From: Geodermatophilus ruber
GTDB taxonomy: Bacteria > Actinomycetota > Actinomycetes > Mycobacteriales > Geodermatophilaceae
DNA: 64,000 nucleotides
Direction: 5' to 3'
Assembly (NCBI RefSeq): GCF_900114385.1
Contig: NZ_FOSW01000005.1
Coordinates: forward strand, 182,980-246,979
In this document: positions 58,311-64,000 of the stretch, in pieces
Numbering within the stretch: position 1 is the first letter of the stretch
How the letters are laid out: each line of letters begins with the position of its first letter
Translations under genes and position numbers: made by a program
The notes under the pieces: generated by a model
Database searches by the model: none
Told to the model about the DNA's origin: nothing
What the model saw: the letters and a program-made list of their open reading frames with translations, nothing else

Positions 58311-59054
58311 GTGGCGGGTCGGCGGGTCGGGATCATGGGTGGGACGTTCGATCCCATCCACCACGGTCACCTCGTGGCGGCGAGCGAGGTCGCCGTGCTG
58401 TTCGGGCTGGACGAGGTCGTCTTCGTGCCCACGGGTCAGCCGTGGCAGAAGGGCCACCGCGAGGTCAGCCCGGCGGAGGACCGCTACCTCATGACCGTCA
58501 TCGCCACGGCCTCCAACCCCCGGTTCACGGTGAGCCGGGTCGACATCGCCCGGGGTGGCCCCACGTACACCATCGACACGCTCACCGATCTGCGGCGGCA
58601 GCGTCCGGACGACGAGCTGTTCTTCATCACCGGCGCCGACGCGCTGTCCCAGATCCTCAGCTGGCGGGACAGCGAGCGCTTCCTCGAGCTGGCCCACTTC
58701 ATCGGCGTGACCCGGCCCGGCTTCGACCTCGGGGCCGCCCACCTCCCGGAGGGGGCGGTCAGCCTGGTCGAGGTGCCGGCGCTGGCGATCAGCTCCAGCG
58801 ACTGCCGGGAGCGGGTCAGCCGGGGCATGCCCGTCTGGTACCTCGTGCCCGACGGCGTCGTGCAGTACATCGAGAAGCGGGGCCTCTACCGCTCCCGCGG
58901 CGGCACCCGACCGACGGTGCGGGAGGGTGCCGGCGACGGCGCTCACCCGCCCGCGGCGGACGGGGCCACCCATGACCGGCTGCCCCCCGGCGCGCCCGGC
59001 GGCCCCGCTCCCACCGACCCACCACCCGATCATCTCCAGGAGGTACCCCGATGA
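58311..59054 (+). CDS. nadD: Nicotinate-nucleotide adenylyltransferase
   Basis: The 247-residue enzyme has [12 protein letters not shown] for ATP binding and [10 protein letters not shown], the ISSTxIR-type motif. It adenylates nicotinate mononucleotide in NAD synthesis. The last 45 residues are a Pro/Gly-rich extension that overlaps the rsfS start by four bases. Confidence 0.95.
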   Translation: MAGRRVGIMGGTFDPIHHGHLVAASEVAVLFGLDEVVFVPTGQPWQKGHREVSPAEDRYLMTVIATASNPRFTVSRVDIARGGPTYTIDTLTDLRRQRPDDELFFITGADALSQILSWRDSERFLELAHFIGVTRPGFDLGAAHLPEGAVSLVEVPALAISSSDCRERVSRGMPVWYLVPDGVVQYIEKRGLYRSRGGTRPTVREGAGDGAHPPAADGATHDRLPPGAPGGPAPTDPPPDHLQEVPR

Positions 59055-59632
59055 CCGCCTCGCCCGAGGCGCGGGAGACCGCACTGCTGGCGGCCCAGGC
59101 CGCCGCGGACAAGCTGGCGACGAATGTCTCGATCGTCGACGTCAGCGACCGGCTCGCGATCACTGATGCCTTCGTGCTCGCCGCGGCACCCAACGAGCGT
59201 CAGGTGCAGGCGATCGTCGACGAGGTCGAGGAGCGGCTGCGGCGGCACGGGGTGAAGCCGGTGCGCCGCGAGGGGGTCGCCGAGGCGCGGTGGGTGCTGC
59301 TCGACTTCATCGACGTCGTCGTCCACGTCCAGCACGCCGAGGAGCGCGCCTACTACGCCCTCGAGCGGCTGTGGAAGGACTGCCCGACGATCCCGTTCGT
59401 GGACCGGAGCGGGCCCGGGGCGGGGACCGGCGGGGAGGCCGCGGAGGGCGCGCCCCCCGGGAGCCGGACGACCCTGTCGGCCGACGACGTCGACCCGTCG
59501 AGCGCCGATCCGACCCCGCTGCCTCCCGAACCGGTCGAGGACGACGGGGTCGGGAACGGGGCCCGCGGCGACGCGGTGCCCCCGGCCGACGCCCAGGACG
59601 ACGGATCCGCTCCGGGAACGACCGGCCGGTGA
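59051..59632 (+). CDS. rsfS: Ribosomal silencing factor
   Basis: Residues 1-120 are the RsfS/DUF143 domain ([38 protein letters not shown]), which binds L14 and blocks subunit joining in starvation. The remaining 70 residues are a Pro/Asp-rich low-complexity tail, longer than usual. ATG 59051 overlaps the nadD stop and its own stop overlaps the next GTG. Confidence 0.94.
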   Translation: MTASPEARETALLAAQAAADKLATNVSIVDVSDRLAITDAFVLAAAPNERQVQAIVDEVEERLRRHGVKPVRREGVAEARWVLLDFIDVVVHVQHAEERAYYALERLWKDCPTIPFVDRSGPGAGTGGEAAEGAPPGSRTTLSADDVDPSSADPTPLPPEPVEDDGVGNGARGDAVPPADAQDDGSAPGTTGR

Positions 59633-60369
59633 CCGGGGCAGTTCCGCCGCTGCCCATGTCCCGCCTGCTGATCTGGCGGCACGGGCGGACCGAGTGGAAC
59701 GCCACCGGCCGCTTCCAGGGGCAGCTGGACCCCCCGCTGGACGAGGAGGGCCGCCGTCAGGCGGCGCGCAGCGCCCGGCATCTGGCGGCCGCGGTAGGGC
59801 CGGCCGAGGACCCGGTCGTGGTCTCCAGCGACCTGTGCCGTGCGGTGCAGACCGCCACGGAGCTGACCGACCTGCTGGGCGTGCCGCTGCGGGAGGATCC
59901 CCGGCTGCGCGAGGTCGGGATGGGCTCCTGGGAGGGGCTGACCCGTGCGGAGGTGGCCGAGCGCTACCCGGAGCAGTACACCGACTGGATCGCCGGCCGA
60001 CCGATCCGGGGCCGGGGCGGGGAGGACCCCGCCACCGTGCCGGCACGGGCGCTGGCGGCCCTCGGCGACCTGCCCGACACCCCGGTGGCCGTCGTGGTGA
60101 CCCACGGCGGCACGGCCGCCCGGCTGATGGAGCGGCTCCTCGGGCTGGGGCCCGAGCACCGCCGGGTGTTCGGGCCGCTGGCCAACTCCGCCTGGAGCGA
60201 GCTGGCCCTGCAGAGCGGCCGCTGGCGCCTGCTCCGGCACAACGTGGCCCCGCACCAGCCGGTCTGCCCGGGGGCCGAGGGCCCCGCGGCGGTACGGCCG
60301 CTGGAAGCGGGCGGGAGCCCGGAGGAAGGCGTCCCGCCCGGCAGCGAGGACGCCGACGCCGTTCTCTGA
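59629..60369 (+). CDS. Histidine phosphatase (phosphoglycerate mutase-like)
   Basis: The 246-residue protein has the phosphohistidine motif WRHGRTEWN and VVTHGGTAARLM with the second His. GTG 59629 overlaps the rsfS stop; ATG 59656 is the alternative. In actinobacteria the gene after rsfS is often called gpgP or phosphoglycerate mutase; the substrate is not fixed by sequence. The C-terminal 35 residues are low complexity. Confidence 0.9.
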   Translation: MTGAVPPLPMSRLLIWRHGRTEWNATGRFQGQLDPPLDEEGRRQAARSARHLAAAVGPAEDPVVVSSDLCRAVQTATELTDLLGVPLREDPRLREVGMGSWEGLTRAEVAERYPEQYTDWIAGRPIRGRGGEDPATVPARALAALGDLPDTPVAVVVTHGGTAARLMERLLGLGPEHRRVFGPLANSAWSELALQSGRWRLLRHNVAPHQPVCPGAEGPAAVRPLEAGGSPEEGVPPGSEDADAVL

Positions 60370-60427
60370 ACTCACCCCTCCGGGGCCCGCGGCACCGCAC
60401 CGCGTCCGGAAGCGATCGGACTCCGGC

Positions 60428-60433
60428 TAGCCT
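60428..60433 (+). promoter_or_regulatory. -10-like element of degV gene (leaderless candidate)
   Basis: TAGCCT ends six bases before GTG 60440. Confidence 0.5.
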
Positions 60434-60439
60434 CGCCGG

Positions 60440-61369
60440 GTGTCCGTCGCCGTGGTCACCGACTCCACGGCCTACCTGCCTCCTCAGCTCGTGGAGCGGT
60501 ACGCGGTCGAGGTGGTCCCCCTGTACGTCGTCCTGGCCGGCCACTCGGGGCGCGAGGGGCAGGAGATCGGGCCGGTCGACGTGGCCCGCGCGCTCGGCGT
60601 CCGTGGTCAGCGCGTCTCCACCTCGCGGCCGACACCCGGGGACTTCGTCAGCGCCTTCCGGCGGCGGCTCGCCGACGGCGCCGACCGCATCGTGTCGGTG
60701 CACCTGTCCGCCGAGCTCTCCGGCACGGTGGACGCCGCCCGGCTGGCCGCCGCGCAGGTGGGCGAGCACGTCGTGACCGTCATCGACTCCCGGTCGGCTG
60801 CCATGGGCAACGGCTTCGCCGTCCTCGCCGCCGCCCGCGCGGCTGCGGCCGGTGCCGATGCCGCGACCGTGGCGGCCGCGGCGAGGAAGACCGCCGCCGC
60901 CACCCGCACGCTGTTCGTCGTGGACACCCTCGAGCACCTCCGGCGGGGAGGCCGGATCGGCTCGGCCGCCTCGGTGCTCGGCACCGCCCTCGCGGTCAAG
61001 CCGGTGCTGCACATGGCCGAGGGCCGGGTGGTCCCGCTGGAGAAGGTGCGGACCTCGGCCCGTGCGCTGACCAGGCTGGTGCAGCGAGGGATCGAGGCCG
61101 CCGACGGAGGGCCGGTGTCGGTGGCCGTCCACCACCTGGCCGCCCCCGAGCGGGCCGAGCGGCTGGCCACCGAGCTGCGCGAGCGGTTGCCCGGCCTGTG
61201 CGAGCTGTACGTCAGCGAGCTCGGCGCGGCCATCGGCGCCCACGTGGGACCGGGGGCGGTGGGCGTCGTCGTGGCCCCGACCCCGGGAGGGAAGCCGGCC
61301 GGCGAACCGGAGCCCGGCACCGACGCGCGGTCCGGCAGCGAGGGCACGCAGCAGCCATCGGCGGGGTGA
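60440..61369 (+). CDS. DegV-family fatty-acid-binding protein
   Basis: The 309-residue protein has the DegV start VAVVTDSTAYLPP, the TSRPTPGDF loop, and GRIGSAASVLGTALAVKPVL. DegV proteins bind fatty acids for the FakA kinase in Firmicutes; the role in actinobacteria is less clear. Confidence 0.92.
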   Translation: MSVAVVTDSTAYLPPQLVERYAVEVVPLYVVLAGHSGREGQEIGPVDVARALGVRGQRVSTSRPTPGDFVSAFRRRLADGADRIVSVHLSAELSGTVDAARLAAAQVGEHVVTVIDSRSAAMGNGFAVLAAARAAAAGADAATVAAAARKTAAATRTLFVVDTLEHLRRGGRIGSAASVLGTALAVKPVLHMAEGRVVPLEKVRTSARALTRLVQRGIEAADGGPVSVAVHHLAAPERAERLATELRERLPGLCELYVSELGAAIGAHVGPGAVGVVVAPTPGGKPAGEPEPGTDARSGSEGTQQPSAG

Positions 61370-61496
61370 CGGAACCGGGGCGACGGGCACGGGAGCACAC
61401 TGCCCCGGAACCGTGACGATGCGTTCGGCCGCATCCACAGGCCGGCCGCCTGTCCACAACCCTCCTCGACCAGCGGCCGGCCGCTGGATGGCTGCC

Positions 61497-61502
61497 TAGC
61501 GT
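61497..61502 (+). promoter_or_regulatory. -10-like element of comEA (leaderless candidate)
   Basis: TAGCGT ends seven bases before GTG 61510. Confidence 0.45.
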
Positions 61503-61509
61503 CCGGTCG

Positions 61510-62349
61510 GTGCGCCTCTCCTCCCGCCGCGGTGACGACGCGGACCTGATCCGGGCCCGCCTGCGCGCCCTGCTCGACGAGAACGGCCACGCGCCCGGGT
61601 GGGTACCCGAGGACGAGACGCCGGGCGACCTGGACACCCCCGGGCTGGAGGGGCGCGACGGCGCAGACCCCGCGGACGCCCTACCCCGCGGCATCGGCCG
61701 GCACCGAGCCCCGGGCGCCGCCGTCCGCCTGGATCCCGGACGGCGCGGGGCCTGGTCGCTCTGGGCGGCCGGGTTGCTCGCCGCACTGCTGCTCGCCGCG
61801 TGGACCTGGTGGGACCGCCCCCGGGTGGAGCCGGCCCCCGCGGAACCGGTCGGCACGTCGCCGTCCGAGGCGCCCGAGCCCGCACCGGCCACGCCCCCCG
61901 TGGGGGTGGCCGCGGAGACCTCGCCGACCGTCGTGGTCTCGGTGGTGGGCCTGGTGACCCGGCCCGGCCTGGTGACCCTGCCCCAGGGGTCCCGGGTCGC
62001 CGACGCGATCACCGCCGTCGGTGGGCTGCTTCCCGACGCCGATCCGGCCGCGGTGAACCTCGCCGCGGTCCTGGCCGACGGTCAGCAGGTCGCGGTGGGC
62101 GTGCCCGGGGCCGCCACAGCGGGTGCCTCCACCCCGGGCGCGGTTGCGGCCGGTGCGGCGCCGGTCGACCTCAACGCGGCCACCGTCGGCGACCTCGACG
62201 CACTGCCCGGGATCGGCCCCGTGCTGGCCCAGCGGATCGTCGACCACCGCGAGCAGCACGGCCGCTTCGGCTCGGTCGAACAGCTCGACGACGTCCCCGG
62301 CATCGGCCCGGCCACCTTCGCCGAGCTCGTCGACCTGGTGACCGTGTGA
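61510..62349 (+). CDS. comEA: ComEA-like helix-hairpin-helix DNA-binding protein
   Basis: The 279-residue protein has a cytosolic N-terminus, one transmembrane helix (about 78-97), an SLBB domain (VSVVGLVTRPGLVTLPQGSR) and two C-terminal helix-hairpin-helix motifs (LDALPGIGPVLAQRI, LDDVPGIGPATF). It is the outside DNA receptor of the uptake system. Its stop overlaps the comEC start. Confidence 0.93.
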   Translation: MRLSSRRGDDADLIRARLRALLDENGHAPGWVPEDETPGDLDTPGLEGRDGADPADALPRGIGRHRAPGAAVRLDPGRRGAWSLWAAGLLAALLLAAWTWWDRPRVEPAPAEPVGTSPSEAPEPAPATPPVGVAAETSPTVVVSVVGLVTRPGLVTLPQGSRVADAITAVGGLLPDADPAAVNLAAVLADGQQVAVGVPGAATAGASTPGAVAAGAAPVDLNAATVGDLDALPGIGPVLAQRIVDHREQHGRFGSVEQLDDVPGIGPATFAELVDLVTV

Positions 62350-64000
62350 GCGCCGCGCCCGAGCGATGGTCGTGGGTGGACCTGCGGCTGGTCCCGGCCG
62401 CGGCCACCGTGTGGGCCGGCACCCTCGCCGCGCCGGCGCTGCGCCCGGCGCTGCTCGGCGGGATCGCCCTGGCCGCCGCCGGTGCCGCCGCTGCCCTCGT
62501 CCGGTGGCGCCGCTCGACCGCGGCCGTCGTCTGCCTCGGCGTCCTCGCTGCGCTCGCGGTCACCGCCGCCACCGCCGCCGTCCGCGCCGGCGCCCGGGAG
62601 GCCTCCCCGCTGCACGCGCTGGCGGAGGACCGGCGCACCGTCCTCGTCGAGCTCGAGCTGGACGGTGACCCACAGCGGATCGGTGGCGCCGGCCCGCCCC
62701 GGGTGGTCGTCGACGCGACCGCCACGGCCGTCGAGGACGGCGGCACGCGCACCCGCCTGGACGACGCGGTGATCCTCTTCGCCCCGGCCGAGGAGTGGCT
62801 CGGGCTGCTCCCGGGGCAGCCCGTCCGGGTGCGGGTGGCCGCGGCGCCGGCCCCGGCCGCGGACGGGCTGGTGGCGCGGTTGTCGGCCCGCGCGCCGCCG
62901 ACGCCGCTCGGCAGCCCGCCCTGGGTGCAGCGGGTCGCGGGCGACCTGCGTGACGGGCTCTCCGCGGCGGCCGCCCGCGTGCTGGATGCACGGGCCGGCG
63001 GCCTGCTGCCGGGGCTGGTGGTCGGGGACACCCGCGCCATGGACCCCGTGCTGGTCGAGGACTTCCGGCGCGCCGGGCTGGCGCACCTCACCGCCGTCTC
63101 GGGCGCCAACGTCGCGATCGTCCTGACCGGGGTGCTCGCGCCGCTGCGCCGGCGGGCCACCGACCGGCGTGTGCAGGCCCTGGTTGCGGCGGCCGCCCTC
63201 GTCGGGTTCGTGCTGCTGGCCCGCCCCACCGCGAGCGTCGTGCGGGCCGCCGCGATGGGCGCGGTGACCCTGCTGGCGCTGGCCACCGGCCGCTCGCGCG
63301 CGGCGCTGCCGGCCCTGGCCGCGTCCGTCGTGGTGCTCGTGCTGATCGACCCCGGCCTCGCCCGGGACGCCGGCTTCGCCCTCTCCGTCGCGGCGACGGC
63401 CGCCATCGTCCTGCTCGCACCCGGCTGGTCGCGGCGGCTGCGCGGCCGCGGCTGGGCTCCCGCCCTGGCCGACGCCGTCGCGGTCGCCGCGGCGGCCGGC
63501 GTCGCCACCGCCCCGCTGATCGCGGGGCTGTCCGGGCTGGTCAGCCTCGCCTCGCTGCCGGCCAACCTGCTGGCCGCGCCGGCCGTGCCACCGGCGACGA
63601 TCCTCGGGCTGCTGGCCGCCCTGGTGGCGGTGGCCGTGCCGCCGCTGGCCGACGCGCTGGTGTGGCTGGCCGGCTGGCCGGTGCGCTGGCTGGTCCTCGT
63701 GGCCGAGCGCGCCGCGGCACTGCCGGACGGCGCGACGGGCTGGCCGGCCGGTACGCGCGGCGCGCTGCTGCTCACCGTGCTCGTGCTCGTCCTGGCGTGG
63801 CTGCTCTGGCGGTTCGCGCGTCTGCGACCGCTGGCTCTCGCCGCTCTCGTCGGCCTGGTCGTCGTGGGCTGGCCGGTCCGGCAGCTCACCCGCGGCTGGC
63901 CGCCCGACCGCACGGTCGTCGTGGCCTGCGACGTCGGGCAGGGGGACGCCCTCGTGGTGCCGACCGGGCCGGGGCAGGGCGTGCTCGTCGACGCCGGCCC
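62346..64000 (+). CDS. comEC: ComEC/Rec2-family DNA channel protein, 3' truncated
   Basis: From GTG 62346 the frame is open to the window end (about 551 residues). It has N-terminal helices, an OB-like soluble domain, the competence domain with HLTAVSGANVAI, many transmembrane helices, and the start of the metallo-beta-lactamase-like domain (DVGQGDALVV) just before the end. It would move single-stranded DNA across the membrane. It is coupled to comEA by a four-base overlap. Confidence 0.94.
   Translation, partial: MSAAPERWSWVDLRLVPAAATVWAGTLAAPALRPALLGGIALAAAGAAAALVRWRRSTAAVVCLGVLAALAVTAATAAVRAGAREASPLHALAEDRRTVLVELELDGDPQRIGGAGPPRVVVDATATAVEDGGTRTRLDDAVILFAPAEEWLGLLPGQPVRVRVAAAPAPAADGLVARLSARAPPTPLGSPPWVQRVAGDLRDGLSAAAARVLDARAGGLLPGLVVGDTRAMDPVLVEDFRRAGLAHLTAVSGANVAIVLTGVLAPLRRRATDRRVQALVAAAALVGFVLLARPTASVVRAAAMGAVTLLALATGRSRAALPALAASVVVLVLIDPGLARDAGFALSVAATAAIVLLAPGWSRRLRGRGWAPALADAVAVAAAAGVATAPLIAGLSGLVSLASLPANLLAAPAVPPATILGLLAALVAVAVPPLADALVWLAGWPVRWLVLVAERAAALPDGATGWPAGTRGALLLTVLVLVLAWLLWRFARLRPLALAALVGLVVVGWPVRQLTRGWPPDRTVVVACDVGQGDALVVPTGPGQGVLVDAG

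Overview
This is a very GC-rich (roughly 70% or more) chromosomal window from an actinobacterium. The order tig-clpP1-clpP2-clpX ... valS-folC-ndk ... rne-rplU-rpmA-obg-proB ... proA-nadD-rsfS ... comEA-comEC, the many GTG starts, and the gene content fit the Geodermatophilaceae (Blastococcus, Geodermatophilus, Modestobacter type). The family placement is inferred from gene order and composition, not from a database search.

Layout. 1-2780: a multi-HAMP hybrid histidine kinase, cut by the window start, with a coupled response regulator. 2.9-7.9 kb: a Baeyer-Villiger cassette (alcohol dehydrogenase, flavin monooxygenase, esterase) with a divergent AraC-type regulator. 7.9-13.9 kb: a decayed accessory zone with two EamA transporters, prfC and a MazF-type toxin among broken genes (tyrosine recombinase, response regulator, RelE toxin, MerR regulator, transposase start, truncated antitoxin) and a pair of direct repeats. 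13.9-28.3 kb: a catabolic island with 11 genes on the minus strand read from 25570 down to 13876, plus an Amt-family membrane protein and a GntR/FCD regulator on the plus strand. 28.6-64 kb: core genome (two tRNAs, Clp proteolysis, valyl-tRNA synthetase, folate and proline synthesis, RNase E, ribosomal proteins, the zinc uptake operon with zur, NAD synthesis, competence genes), with comEC cut by the window end.

The island is the most interesting part. It encodes a complete predicted maleamate route for a hydroxylated pyridine. A three-subunit molybdenum hydroxylase with a CoxG-type accessory protein would make 2,5-dihydroxypyridine. A NicX-like dioxygenase opens the ring, a NicD-like deformylase and a NicF-like amidase release formate and ammonia, and a maleate isomerase yields fumarate. 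Embedded in the same operon are two proteins that look like the separated halves of PEP synthase (ATP-grasp half and phosphohistidine half), as in phenylphosphate synthase of anaerobic phenol degradation. This suggests ATP-dependent phosphorylation of the substrate. I recall 3-hydroxypyridine degradation clusters needing PEP-utilising, PPDK-like and CoxG proteins, so 3-hydroxypyridine is the leading substrate. The divergent Amt-family protein lacks both pore histidines of ammonium channels and may carry a different substrate. Two copies of a 16-bp palindrome in the divergent promoter region are probable operators.

In the core region, several genes have a TANNNT -10-like hexamer 6-9 bases before the start codon and no clear ribosome binding site, which suggests leaderless mRNAs. 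A Zur-box-like palindrome overlaps the znuA start codon.
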